A stretch of DNA of 64,000 bases from Sporomusaceae bacterium UBA7701. GTDB lineage: Bacteria; Bacillota; Negativicutes; Sporomusales; UBA7701. The stretch lies in the NCBI GenBank assembly GCA_002482545.1, contig DLGF01000016.1, positions 1 to 64,000 on the forward strand, read 5' to 3'. The notes under the pieces are model-generated. The model made no database searches. It saw only the letters and a program-made list of their open reading frames with translations, and was not told where the DNA came from. The position numbers and the translations under genes are program-made. Below, piece after piece: positions 17,425 to 26,612 of this stretch (the first letter of the stretch is position 1; every line of letters begins with the position of its first letter).

Positions 17425-18096
17425 GTGGAAATTAAAAACGATTTGCCGGAAAAAGGCGCGATACTGCAGCGGGATAAGAAGACGTACGCCGTGGCCCCGC
17501 ATATTCCCGGCGGAATCATTCTGGATGTGAACGTACTGAGAAAAATCGCCGATGTGGCTGAAAAATACGGCGCTCAGGCGTTGAAATTGACCAGCGCGCA
17601 GCGGATCGCCATCGTCGGCATCGAAGAAGAGAAAGTGGACGCGGTCTGGGAGGAACTTGGCATGCCGAAGGGCGCGGCCATCGGGCTGTGTGTGCGGAGC
17701 ATCAAAATCTGTCCGGCCACCCATTTTTGCCGCATGGCGCAGCAGGACGCCGTCACGCTGGGGTTGGAACTGGACAAGCGCTATCACGGTTTGAGCCTGC
17801 CTTCGAAATTCAAAATGGCGGTTTCGGGCTGTATGAATTCCTGCAGTGAGCCGGCGATCAAAGATTTGGGACTGATGGGCACCCCGAAGGGCTATACCGT
17901 CCTTATTGGCGGCAATGCCGGCATCAGACCGCGGCTGGGGGATGTGCTGGCGGAAAACGTATCCCAGGCGGAAGTGCTGCCTCTCGCAGAGAAAATCATA
18001 GCCTATTATCAGACTAACGCCAAGAGCTACGAGCGGATGGGCAAGATGATCGACCGGCTGGGCCTGGAAAAAGTCAAACAGGATATATTGGGATAA
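17425..18096 (+). CDS. Small siroheme/4Fe-4S nitrite/sulfite reductase-like protein
   Basis: 223-residue protein resembling one half of a siroheme-dependent reductase. The cluster-binding pattern is clear: CPATHFC (C-x5-C) followed later by CMNSC (C-x3-C), the arrangement that ligates a 4Fe-4S cluster coupled to siroheme. The substrate-side basic residues are suggested by QRIAIVG and CVRSIKIC. Ordinary enzymes have two such repeats; this is the short monomeric form seen in anaerobes, whose physiological reaction is often unknown. I choose the GTG at 17425 with AGGAG upstream; the longer N-terminal reading from 17167 crosses a terminator and looks spurious. Confidence 0.83.
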   Translation: MEIKNDLPEKGAILQRDKKTYAVAPHIPGGIILDVNVLRKIADVAEKYGAQALKLTSAQRIAIVGIEEEKVDAVWEELGMPKGAAIGLCVRSIKICPATHFCRMAQQDAVTLGLELDKRYHGLSLPSKFKMAVSGCMNSCSEPAIKDLGLMGTPKGYTVLIGGNAGIRPRLGDVLAENVSQAEVLPLAEKIIAYYQTNAKSYERMGKMIDRLGLEKVKQDILG

Positions 18097-18098
18097 TG

Positions 18099-18125
18099 AA
18101 AAACGCCTGCAGCGCAGGCGTTTTT
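18099..18125 (+). terminator. Intrinsic terminator after the siroheme protein gene
   Basis: AAACGCCTGC-AGC-GCAGGCGTTTTT, five bases after the stop codon; near-perfect rho-independent form. Confidence 0.9.
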
Positions 18126-18347
18126 GCCTATATAGAATGGCTTCGCCGGAGGCGCCGGCGCTTTTTTGTTTTTTGAAGTCTTTCTCTGCTCCGTCCCTCG
18201 TCCGTGACAGTCATTTCCAGGCATCATCCGGAGAACTGGCTCATAGGATGACATTGGTGTTGCCGGTCTACTGACAGAGCACAAACCGAAAAAGTGTTCA
18301 CGGGGTGTGCATGGGCAACCGGGAATAAACGAATAACGGAGGATAAA

Positions 18348-18590
18348 ATGGAGACTACGGTAAGACAGATGTTTTTTCAGGTCGTTGGCGGGACGTACCG
18401 CGGAGTGGTCAAACGCTTTTTCGGTACGGTGCTAAGAAGTATGGCCGATCTGGTTTGCCGGATGACACGCCGGGAAGAGCGTCTCGATCGGGCGGCGATA
18501 AAAGATTTGTTCGGCGTAGATGAGGACTTATCCCATTCTGGTTATGAAGGTATGGGAAAGACTATTTCCCTGGGCGTCTACTGGCTGTGA
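18348..18590 (+). CDS. Small hypothetical protein
   Basis: 80 residues, strongly basic in the middle (KRFFGTVLRSMADLVCRMTRREERLDRAAIKDLFG), with no membrane helix and no recognised domain. The ATG at 18348 has ACGGAGG at ideal spacing, and a long stem-loop follows about 60 bases downstream. This gene-like packaging supports it being real. Function unknown. Confidence 0.55.
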   Translation: METTVRQMFFQVVGGTYRGVVKRFFGTVLRSMADLVCRMTRREERLDRAAIKDLFGVDEDLSHSGYEGMGKTISLGVYWL

Positions 18591-18651
18591 TACGGGATTT
18601 GCCTTTACCAAGCCGTAGGCCTGCAGCGATAAAATAACAGCTCTTTTCTCC

Positions 18652-18703
18652 GGAACGGCTGGCTGTGCTCCGAGGGCATGCGCCAGCCGTTCCCGTGCGT
18701 TTT
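18652..18703 (+). terminator. Stem-loop after the small hypothetical gene
   Basis: GGAACGGCTGGC pairs with GCCAGCCGTTCC around an 18-base loop, followed by a T-poor tract with TTTT ten bases on; probably a weak terminator. Confidence 0.5.
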
Positions 18704-18775
18704 GGGCAAAACAAAAAAATCCAAGGTTTACGTAAAACTATTGTAAAATTGTTCAAATAATGGTTAAATTATTAT

Positions 18776-18801
18776 ATCGAATAGATATATCGATTAGATA
18801 T
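18776..18801. promoter_or_regulatory. Tandem 13-bp repeat, candidate PadR operator
   Basis: ATCGAATAGATAT is followed directly by ATCGATTAGATAT, identical but for one base. The pair sits 46 bases upstream of the PadR-type gene in an AT-rich promoter zone, a position suited to autorepression. Confidence 0.5.
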
Positions 18802-18846
18802 ATAAAAATAAAATTTTTGTAGCCAATTATGTAGATTGACATAGAG

Positions 18847-19386
18847 GTGATTGCTATTCTCGAACTTGTTATTCTCGGTTTTTTGAAAGAGGGCCCGCTG
18901 CATGGCTATGAGCTCAAGCAGCGTCTGACCATGCTTACCGGCTATTATCAGCCGGTGAGCGACGGGGCGCTTTATCCGGCGATTGCCCGGCTGACGAAGG
19001 GCGGCTTAATCAGCCGCCAGAAGGAACCAGGCAAAGCCGGGGTTCCCCGCCAAACGCTGTCGCTCACTGCGGCAGGCGAGACTGAATTTCTTACGCGTCT
19101 CAGCCAACCGGATGAATTGACGATTACCAATCGAAGCCGGTTTTTTACCCTGCTCGCGTTTATCCGATATCTTGCGCCGGACGAACAGTTTTCACTGTTG
19201 ACGAGGCGCATGGAGTTCCTGCGGCGGGGAAAAAGCTTTTTTCTCCAAGGCGGCAAACCGCCGGCCGAAGCGGAAGCGACGGATTACTACCGGGTCGGTA
19301 TGCTCCAGATGGCGAAGGGGATTGCCCGAATTGAGCGGGAATGGCTGACCGGTGCTATTGCCCGGTTAACAGAGAAGGAGGAATGA
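18847..19386 (+). CDS. PadR family transcriptional regulator
   Basis: 179 residues. The N-terminal winged helix is typical (LGFLKEGPLHGYELKQRL, then SDGALYPAIARLTKGGLIS), followed by a helical effector/dimerisation region, as in PadR-s1/VirR members. The start is uncertain. The only conventional initiator is a GTG at 18847 that itself forms part of a GAGGTG ribosome-binding-like sequence. That same sequence would be well spaced for an ATT codon at 18856, giving an N-terminus closer to the family norm. It is followed three bases later by the isochorismatase-like gene and probably represses that operon. Confidence 0.85.
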   Translation: MIAILELVILGFLKEGPLHGYELKQRLTMLTGYYQPVSDGALYPAIARLTKGGLISRQKEPGKAGVPRQTLSLTAAGETEFLTRLSQPDELTITNRSRFFTLLAFIRYLAPDEQFSLLTRRMEFLRRGKSFFLQGGKPPAEAEATDYYRVGMLQMAKGIARIEREWLTGAIARLTEKEE

Positions 19387-19389
19387 GAA

Positions 19390-20061
19390 ATGCCGAAATA
19401 CTCTGAGGAAGAATTGCTCGCTCTGGCGCGGCAGGCGTATCGGCAGGGGGCGGCGTCTTTCTCCGTGACAGCGGAGGAATGCGCCCTCCTGGTCATCGAT
19501 ATGCAGAACGAATTCGTTAAACCGTATTGGGCGCCCTACTGGATACCTGAGGCTACGCGGCAGATTCCTAAAATGCGGCGGCTCATCGAATGGTGCCGTT
19601 TGAACCGGATTCCGGTAATCTATACGGTCTTCTCCAACACCCACCGCTTTATGGACCGGCCGTACACAGGAAGTTATATGCCCAACCGCTTTCCAGACAT
19701 CGAGGACCATAATCCGGCCTGGTTTCAGGAAGTAAAAGTACACGACGGCCTCACGCCGTTGGCCGAGGAAATCGTCATTCCGAAGCCGTCCTACGGGGCT
19801 TTTTACGATACGCCGCTTGATACGATTTTACGCAATATGAATAAACGGGCTGTCATCATTTGCGGCACTTTGACCAATTTTTGCTGCGGCACCACGGCCA
19901 GACAGGCCTATGAGCGAGGCTACAAGGTTATTTTCGGCAGCGACGTATGCGCTACCGACGACATGGACTTGCAGGAGGCCGAGCTCATGGTGTTGCGCAA
20001 AGGCTTTGCCAAGGTGCTTACGTCGGAGGATATCATGGACCGGTTGGCGGAAGGAATATAA
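19390..20061 (+). CDS. Isochorismatase-family cysteine hydrolase
   Basis: 223-residue hydrolase of the nicotinamidase/isochorismatase/N-carbamoylsarcosine-amidase fold. The catalytic triad is visible: Asp in LLVIDMQNEF, Lys in IPKPSYGAFYDT, and the nucleophilic Cys in GTLTNFCCGTTARQAYERGY, preceded by the cis-peptide region. The second Cys of the pair is the likely nucleophile. The aromatic-rich N-terminal insert (EFVKPYWAPYWIP) is unusual and may line the substrate pocket. It forms an operon with the PadR regulator upstream and an alpha/beta hydrolase downstream. The substrate, an amide or vinyl ether, cannot be assigned. Confidence 0.85.
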   Translation: MPKYSEEELLALARQAYRQGAASFSVTAEECALLVIDMQNEFVKPYWAPYWIPEATRQIPKMRRLIEWCRLNRIPVIYTVFSNTHRFMDRPYTGSYMPNRFPDIEDHNPAWFQEVKVHDGLTPLAEEIVIPKPSYGAFYDTPLDTILRNMNKRAVIICGTLTNFCCGTTARQAYERGYKVIFGSDVCATDDMDLQEAELMVLRKGFAKVLTSEDIMDRLAEGI

Positions 20062-20090
20062 CGCCGGACGAAGGCTGAGGAGGAACTGAT

Positions 20091-20912
20091 ATGGAGTGCA
20101 GGGTAAAAGATATATTGGTGCATTACGAGGCAATCGGCGAGGGAAAGCCGGTGGTGCAGCTGCACGGCTACTTTCCTGACCACCGGCTGATGACCGGGTG
20201 CATGGAGCCGGTTTTTGCCAAGCGAAGCGGCTATCGCCGAATCTATCCCGACCTCCCCGGTATGGGGAAGACTCCGGGAGCGGACTGGATCGTGAACTCG
20301 GATAGCATGCTGGAGGTTATGCTTGAATTCATTGACCGCATAATTCCGGGAGAAAACTTCCTGCTGGCCGGGGAATCTTATGGCGGATATCTGGCGAGGG
20401 GCATAGTGAGCCGCTGGCCGGAGCGGGTCGACGGGCTGTTCCTCTTGTGCCCGTGCATAGTGGCGGACCGTGAAAAACGGGATATTCCGCCTTTTACGGT
20501 GCTGAAGACCGATGAGGAATTGCTCGCAAGGCTTGACGACAAGGACGCCGAGGAATTCGGAGCGATGGCGGTGGTCCAGAGCGAGGCCCTTTGGCAGCGA
20601 TTTCGGGACGAGATCTTGAGCGGGTGCCGGATAGCGGATGAAAAGCGGCTGAATCACCTCCAAAACACCGGCTATGCGTTTTCCTTCGACGTCGACGCCC
20701 CGGACCGGCCGTTTGGGAAACCGACGCTTATGCTGCTGGGGCGTCAGGACGCTTCGGTAGGCTACAAAGACGCGTGGAAGATTTTGGATCAGTATCCGCG
20801 GGCCACTTTCGCCGTCCTCGACAGGGCGGGACACAACCTTCAGATTGAACAGGAAGAGGTTTTTAACTGCCTGGTCCGGGAATGGCTGGACAGGGTCGAG
20901 GAATCCGTATAG
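20091..20912 (+). CDS. Alpha/beta hydrolase
   Basis: 273 residues with the alpha/beta-hydrolase fold. The oxyanion-hole motif LHGYFPDHR is near residue 25, the nucleophile elbow GESYGGY near residue 92, the acidic residue in LGRQDASVGY and the catalytic His in RAGHNLQIEQEE near the end. Length and motifs fit small esterases, lactonases and C-C hydrolases. It starts 29 bases after the isochorismatase-like gene with GAGGAACTG upstream, so it belongs to the PadR-controlled unit. The pair suggests two successive hydrolytic steps on one compound, which is inference. Confidence 0.85.
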   Translation: MECRVKDILVHYEAIGEGKPVVQLHGYFPDHRLMTGCMEPVFAKRSGYRRIYPDLPGMGKTPGADWIVNSDSMLEVMLEFIDRIIPGENFLLAGESYGGYLARGIVSRWPERVDGLFLLCPCIVADREKRDIPPFTVLKTDEELLARLDDKDAEEFGAMAVVQSEALWQRFRDEILSGCRIADEKRLNHLQNTGYAFSFDVDAPDRPFGKPTLMLLGRQDASVGYKDAWKILDQYPRATFAVLDRAGHNLQIEQEEVFNCLVREWLDRVEESV

Positions 20913-20983
20913 CAACATTTGAAGGAAAAAGATGGCACATAAAAGCTGCATACCTGGCACAGGTGCCTGCAGCAGGCAATCGC

Positions 20984-21007
20984 AAAGCCGCTGGAAGCGG
21001 CTTTTTC
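20984..21007 (+). terminator. Intrinsic terminator after the alpha/beta hydrolase gene
   Basis: AAAGCCGCT-GGA-AGCGGCTTTTT, a compact stem with T-run closing the PadR operon. Confidence 0.85.
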
Positions 21008-21255
21008 TTCGGGTTACATGATGGAGCTTAAACAAATGGCGGAATTATTATTCGATTATGATTTTTGCGATATATCGACGTTCCATCGACGATTCTGGTG
21101 TACAATGGTAATAGAAAAATAGATCAGTAAGAGATAGCCGGGGGGCCTGTCTATGGCGAGCACGAACAGGCTATTTCGAAATGGCTCGTGGAATCTCATT
21201 AAGATCAAAAGGCCTACGGGATCGAACTATGTATATAAGGTAGGAAGCTGACGCG

Positions 21256-24200
21256 ATGGAATTGGAAGTGCGTTTTTTCCAGACTCCGTCGATCCAAGCC
21301 GGGGGACGGCGGGTGGTCTTCGCTCTGAAAAAGGCGGAAGCCCTTCTTTACTATCTGGCCGTCGAGAAGCGGGCCACCCGGGACGTGCTGGCGGATTTGT
21401 TCTGGGGCGATCTGGACGAGCGGACCGCCCGGAAGAATTTGCGGGATGCCCTGTATCATCTGAAGAAGCTGCTGGGGGATGAGCTGTTGATCCTGACCGG
21501 CCGGCAGGATGTCGATCTCAACCCGGCCGCCGTCCGCCTTTCCGACCTGGAAACATTTTTGTCGGATGCCGGCGATGGACTGGCGGCCTATACGGGCGAC
21601 TTTTTGAAGGGGTTCAGCGTCCGGGAGGCCGGGGGGTTCGAAGAGTGGCTCCTGGAGCGGCGGGAGTGTTACCGGGCCCTGTATGCCGCCAGGCTGGAAC
21701 GGCGGATAAGGGAGGCGGATAAAAACAATACGCCTTCGGAGCTGGCCCTGCTTGCCGACTCCCTTATCCGGGTCGACGCTTTCAACGAGGAAAGCTATCG
21801 TATATTGATGAAGAGCCATGCCGAACGGGGGGCGTACGGCAAGGCGATCAATACTTATCACCGGTTGCGCGAGCTGCTGGCCCGGGAGCTTGGCATCGCC
21901 CCCGATCTCCAGACCCGCAGCTTGTTTCAGTCCATTGTCGAAACCTATAACCGCCAGGAACAGAAAGCGGCGGTCCTGTCGGGCGGATTTTTTTACGGTC
22001 GCCGGCCGGAACTGGGGAAGTTGGCAAAGCGCTTCGATCAATTCCGCCATACCGGCTGGTGTCCCGCCCTGCTGATTCTGGGGGACATGGGGGTCGGTAA
22101 AACCAGGCTGAAGGACCGGTTTCTGGAGACCGTAAACCCGGACGGCGCATATATTCTGGCCACGGGCTGCCATCCGGCGGAACAGGCTTTCGCCCTGAAG
22201 CCCCTGGACCGGGTGTTCGCCCAACTGGAGGCTGTCATCCGGAAGGAGGGTATTGCCATTCCGGCGCTGTGGCAAATGCTGGCCACGAAATGGTTCCCCG
22301 GGTTTATGCCGCCGGCGGACGGGAACGAGGCCTCTTTGACGCCGCCCGACGGACTCAAGCATCATGTCAGCGAAAATGCGGTGCAGAACATTCTGATCAA
22401 GGTGGCCCAGGCGAAAAAGGTTCTGCTGGTGATTGAGGATATTCACTGGATGGATGCCGTGAGCCTGGGATTTCTGAGCGGGGTCCTGTCCGCCGACAGG
22501 GGAAGGAACATCCTGCTCCTGGCCACTGCGCGGGAGGGCTATGGGCGGGATTTGGAGCGGTTCATCCTGTCCCAGACCCGGCAAAAGCTTCTGGAGCGGA
22601 TTGATCTCCGGCGGTTCACCCGGGAAGAGTCCATGGAGTTTATCGGCCAGGCCCTGGGCGGCGGGGAACCGGATGGGGACACCAAGGCGGCCATTTGCAA
22701 GGAAGCGGAAGGGGTCGCCCTGTTTCTGGCCGAGTACGTCAACGTGTACCGGCAGCGCGGCAGCCTGGGCGATTGGACGGCAACGCTGAAGGACATTCTG
22801 GATACCCGCCTGATCGACCTGGCGGACGAAGACCGGAAGCTCCTCGAAATCGCCGCCGTTTTTTTCGATGAGGTAACCGCTGACATGCTGCAGGCCCTCA
22901 GCGGGCGAGGCGGCCTTGCGGTGCTCGATTCCCTGGAGCGCCTGAAACACAAGCTGCTGCTGCGGGAAGTGGAGGGGGGCGGGACCGGCGCCTGGGCCTT
23001 CACCCATCAAAAGATCAGGGAGTATGTTTACCAGCGCCAGTCCCTCACGAAACGGCGGATGCTGCACAACAACACCGCGCTTATTCTGGAAAATTCCCTG
23101 ACCGGCGACGAGCGCGACTCGTCCGTCTATCCCCGGATCATCCATCATTTTACCCAGGCCGGGAATGCTGCCGGGGCGATCCGCTACAGCATCCTGCACG
23201 TCAAACGTTATCTCGATTTCCGTGATGAACTTTTTCCCGAATGGCCCGGCGGCCGGGGACCCCTGGACAGCATCGGCAAACAGCAGGCCGGAGAATGGCT
23301 GACGCGAGTCGAGGAGGGGCTGGAAAGCCTGCCGGGGGAAGCCGGGGAAACGCCGGAAGTGGAAGGGCTCCGGATGGTATTTCTGCATCTCAAGGGCCGT
23401 TATCTCATCCGGGAGGGCCATTATGAAACCGGAACAGCCCTGGTCGAAGATATGCTGGCCATCGCCTCCCGGCTGGGAAATGCCGGCTATGTCATCCAGG
23501 GCTATAAAGAACTCATCTACCACGCCATCCGCATCCACGACCTCGGCCGGATGGCGCAGTGCATCGAGCCCGCGCTGGCGGAAGCCCGGAGGCGGCAGGA
23601 GCGCAAGGAAATCGGCGTGCTGCTGCGTCTGAAGGGGTTAATGAAGATGCTGAACGGGTCACTGGAAGAGGCGGAGGAATTGCTCGGCCAGGCCCTTCAA
23701 ACTTTCCGGTCCATCGAGAACGAGAATCCCCGGTACGCTTTGAATATCGCCGCGTGCCACTGCTATCGGGGCGATATTTTCCGCTACCGCGGAAAATATG
23801 ATAAGGCCCTGAAGCTTTACCGGCAAGCGATTGTCTTGGCGAAGTCGGCCTGGGGGACCCAGAGCCTGGCGATTTTCCATTCCGGGGCCGGCCAGGCGGC
23901 CTATCAGCTGGGGCGGTGGGAAGAGGCCCGGGACCATCTGGAGCAAGCCATCCGCATCTATGATCTGCTGGATTCGGGTTGGGGACGGGCGGTCGCCGAA
24001 GGATACATGGCGCTGTTATGCTGCCGGAAGGAGGAATATTCCAGGGGAAAGCAATATCTTTCGGACGCCGAACAACACGCGGCCAAGAGCCGCAATCCCT
24101 ACGAATTGGGCCTGCTGCACCGGGTAAAAGCGGAAATACGGCACGATATGGTGAACAATAAAGCCCAGGAACAGGAATTTTCCGCCTGCCTCCCGCTGGA

Positions 24201-24315
24201 AACGGAAGCCTACTGCCGGGAGGGGCTTGCCTTGCTGAATGCAGTATGGCAGAGCCAGGAAAAAGAGTTTTTGCAGGCCTTGGAAAAGCGCGGGGCCTGC
24301 GAGGGAGGCGGATAA
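21256..24315 (+). CDS. SARP/BTAD-domain ATPase transcriptional regulator
   Basis: 1019-residue signal-transduction ATPase. The order is: an N-terminal OmpR-like winged helix (about 1-95), a bacterial transcriptional activation domain of helical repeats (about 100-245, ending RELLARELGIAPDLQT), a STAND-type ATPase with Walker A GDMGVGKTRL near residue 276 and Walker B LLVIEDIHWMD near 395, then TPR-like helical repeats to the C-terminus (EARDHLEQAIRIYD and others). Such proteins are common in actinomycetes and some Firmicutes. It lies 245 bases upstream of hutU on the same strand with no strong terminator between, so it is the best candidate for the hut activator. The inducer is unknown. Confidence 0.88.
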   Translation: MELEVRFFQTPSIQAGGRRVVFALKKAEALLYYLAVEKRATRDVLADLFWGDLDERTARKNLRDALYHLKKLLGDELLILTGRQDVDLNPAAVRLSDLETFLSDAGDGLAAYTGDFLKGFSVREAGGFEEWLLERRECYRALYAARLERRIREADKNNTPSELALLADSLIRVDAFNEESYRILMKSHAERGAYGKAINTYHRLRELLARELGIAPDLQTRSLFQSIVETYNRQEQKAAVLSGGFFYGRRPELGKLAKRFDQFRHTGWCPALLILGDMGVGKTRLKDRFLETVNPDGAYILATGCHPAEQAFALKPLDRVFAQLEAVIRKEGIAIPALWQMLATKWFPGFMPPADGNEASLTPPDGLKHHVSENAVQNILIKVAQAKKVLLVIEDIHWMDAVSLGFLSGVLSADRGRNILLLATAREGYGRDLERFILSQTRQKLLERIDLRRFTREESMEFIGQALGGGEPDGDTKAAICKEAEGVALFLAEYVNVYRQRGSLGDWTATLKDILDTRLIDLADEDRKLLEIAAVFFDEVTADMLQALSGRGGLAVLDSLERLKHKLLLREVEGGGTGAWAFTHQKIREYVYQRQSLTKRRMLHNNTALILENSLTGDERDSSVYPRIIHHFTQAGNAAGAIRYSILHVKRYLDFRDELFPEWPGGRGPLDSIGKQQAGEWLTRVEEGLESLPGEAGETPEVEGLRMVFLHLKGRYLIREGHYETGTALVEDMLAIASRLGNAGYVIQGYKELIYHAIRIHDLGRMAQCIEPALAEARRRQERKEIGVLLRLKGLMKMLNGSLEEAEELLGQALQTFRSIENENPRYALNIAACHCYRGDIFRYRGKYDKALKLYRQAIVLAKSAWGTQSLAIFHSGAGQAAYQLGRWEEARDHLEQAIRIYDLLDSGWGRAVAEGYMALLCCRKEEYSRGKQYLSDAEQHAAKSRNPYELGLLHRVKAEIRHDMVNNKAQEQEFSACLPLETEAYCREGLALLNAVWQSQEKEFLQALEKRGACEGGG

Positions 24316-24560
24316 ACCGCAGTAAGGCACCTGCCGGAAGCCGATTGCCCTGCCAGGCGGCGGGGGATACTAGCTGAAACCGGCCGCTTTGACGCCGGAT
24401 ACGGACGATATTTCCAGGGAATGTTTTCACCCGGTGGACCTTAGCAGGAAAAATATGCCTGACCCGCGAAAAGGAAAAACGGCCCGGTATGGGGTGATCC
24501 ATAGGGGCGGGTTGTCCGCGTCTCTATGGAAAAACCCTCGGGTCATAAGGAGGAAAAGCG

Positions 24561-26591
24561 ATGATTGCCAATCTTGATATAACCAAGGCGATGACCATCC
24601 GGCTGGACGGCGAACTTCCGCCCTGTCCCGAGTTCGCGCCCGGTATCCGGAGGGCGCCGGACCGCGGGTTTACCCTGACTCAGGCTCAGACCGAGCTGGC
24701 GCTGAAAAACGCCCTCCGCTATTTGCCGACGGAGTGGCATGAGACCCTTGTGCCGGAATTTCTGGAGGAACTGACGACCCGCGGACGCATTTACGGCTAC
24801 CGGTTCCGGCCGGCCGGGGCGCTCAAAGGGAAACCGATCGACCAGTATGAGGGCAAGTGTTTGGAAGGCAAGGCCTTTCAGGTAATGATCGACAACAATC
24901 TCGATTTTGACGTGGCCTTGTATCCCTACGAGCTTGTTACTTACGGCGAGACCGGACAGGTCTGCCAGAACTGGATGCAGTACCGGCTGATCAAAAAGTA
25001 CCTGGAAGTCATGACCCGGGACCAGACCCTGGTCCTCGAGTCCGGCCACCCGCTGGGGCTGTTCCGGTCCAAGCCCGACGCGCCGCGGGTCATCATCACC
25101 AACGGGCTGATGGTGGGGATGTTCGACAACGCGTCCGATTTTCACCTGGCGACCCAGCTCGGTGTCGCCAACTACGGGCAGATGACCGCCGGCGGCTGGA
25201 TGTATATCGGACCGCAGGGCATTGTCCACGGCACCTTCAACACCATTCTCAACGCCGCGCGGCAACGGCTGGGCATCGGGGCCGAGGAGGACCTCGCCGG
25301 GCATCTGTTCGTCTCTTCGGGCCTTGGCGGGATGAGCGGGGCGCAGCCGAAGGCGGTCGAAATCGCCGGCGGGGTGGGAATCATCGCCGAAGTGGATTAT
25401 TCGCGCATTGAGACCCGTCATAAACAAGGCTGGGTGAACGTTGTTTCCGATAAACTGGAGGAAGTGTTCGCCACGGCCCGCCAGCATATGGCCGAAAAAA
25501 AGGCGATTTCCATCGCCTATCACGGCAATATCGTCGATCTTCTGGCCTATGCGGTAGAGCATGATCTTCCGATCGAGCTTCTTTCCGACCAAACGTCCTG
25601 CCATGCGGTGTACGACGGCGGCTATTGTCCGCAGGGGCTGACCTTCGCGCAGCGGACCGAGCTCCTGAAGGCCGACCGGAGCAAGTTTAAAGCCCTGGTT
25701 GACGAATCGCTCCGCCGGCACTTTGAACTTATCAAAACGCTGGTTGAGCGGGGGACCTATTTCTTTGACTACGGCAACAGCTTCCTGAAGGCGATTTTCG
25801 ACGCCGGCGTCCGGGAAGTGGCGCGAAACGGCGTGGATGAAAAGGATGGCTTTATTTTCCCATCCTATGTGGAAGATATCATGGGGCCGGAACTCTTTGA
25901 CTACGGCTACGGACCTTTCCGCTGGGTCTGCCTGAGCGGCAGGCCGGAGGACCTGGCGAAAACCGACCGGGCGGCGATGGCGGTCATCGACCCCAACCGC
26001 CGCGCCCAGGACCGGGACAATTACGTCTGGATCCGCGATGCGGCGAAAAACAAGCTGGTGGTGGGGACCCAGGCCCGCATCCTCTATCAGGATGCCAAAG
26101 GCCGCCGGGACATCGCGTTAAGGTTCAACGCCATGGTGCGGGCCGGTGAAATCGGCCCCGTCATGCTGGGCCGCGACCACCATGACGTCAGCGGGACCGA
26201 TTCGCCCTTCCGGGAAACCGCCAATATCAAGGACGGCAGCAATATGATGGCCGAGATGGCCATCCAGTGCTACGCCGGAAACGCAGCCCGCGGCATGAGC
26301 CTGGTGGCTTTGCACAACGGCGGCGGGGTCGGCACGTCGAAGGCGGTCAACGGCGGCTTCGGCCTCGTGCTGGACGGCAGCGAACGGGTGGATGAGATTA
26401 TCCGCTCGGCGATGATGTGGGATGTCATGGGCGGCGTCGCCCGCCGCGCCTGGGCCCGCAATGAGAACGCCATTGCGACCAGCGCGGAATTCAACGAAGA
26501 GAACGACGGTCTGGCCCATATCACCCTGCCCTATATCCCCCGGCCGGGGCTGGTGGAGGACGCGGTGGCCAAGGCCTTTGCCAAGCGCTAA
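24561..26591 (+). CDS. hutU: Urocanate hydratase
   Basis: 676-residue urocanase, the second step of histidine breakdown (urocanate to imidazolone propionate), using tightly bound NAD. Diagnostic stretches are SSGLGGMSGAQPKA in the nucleotide-binding domain, YDGGYCPQGLTF, and DHHDVSGTDSPFRET followed by ALHNGGGVGTSKAVNGGFG. The protein is about 120 residues longer than the classical 550-residue enzyme, with the extra sequence mainly at the N-terminus and in the middle, as in a long clostridial-type subgroup. It starts at an ATG with AAGGAGG and is the first gene of a six-gene hut/folate operon. Confidence 0.95.
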   Translation: MIANLDITKAMTIRLDGELPPCPEFAPGIRRAPDRGFTLTQAQTELALKNALRYLPTEWHETLVPEFLEELTTRGRIYGYRFRPAGALKGKPIDQYEGKCLEGKAFQVMIDNNLDFDVALYPYELVTYGETGQVCQNWMQYRLIKKYLEVMTRDQTLVLESGHPLGLFRSKPDAPRVIITNGLMVGMFDNASDFHLATQLGVANYGQMTAGGWMYIGPQGIVHGTFNTILNAARQRLGIGAEEDLAGHLFVSSGLGGMSGAQPKAVEIAGGVGIIAEVDYSRIETRHKQGWVNVVSDKLEEVFATARQHMAEKKAISIAYHGNIVDLLAYAVEHDLPIELLSDQTSCHAVYDGGYCPQGLTFAQRTELLKADRSKFKALVDESLRRHFELIKTLVERGTYFFDYGNSFLKAIFDAGVREVARNGVDEKDGFIFPSYVEDIMGPELFDYGYGPFRWVCLSGRPEDLAKTDRAAMAVIDPNRRAQDRDNYVWIRDAAKNKLVVGTQARILYQDAKGRRDIALRFNAMVRAGEIGPVMLGRDHHDVSGTDSPFRETANIKDGSNMMAEMAIQCYAGNAARGMSLVALHNGGGVGTSKAVNGGFGLVLDGSERVDEIIRSAMMWDVMGGVARRAWARNENAIATSAEFNEENDGLAHITLPYIPRPGLVEDAVAKAFAKR

Positions 26592-26612
26592 CAAAAGTGA
26601 GGAGAGAACAGG

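Noticed and set aside
21214..23538. 774-codon minus-strand ORF opposite the SARP-type regulator
   Set aside because: Antisense shadow in GC-rich coding DNA: composition is proline/glutamine-rich with no domains, and the plus-strand protein has clear motifs.
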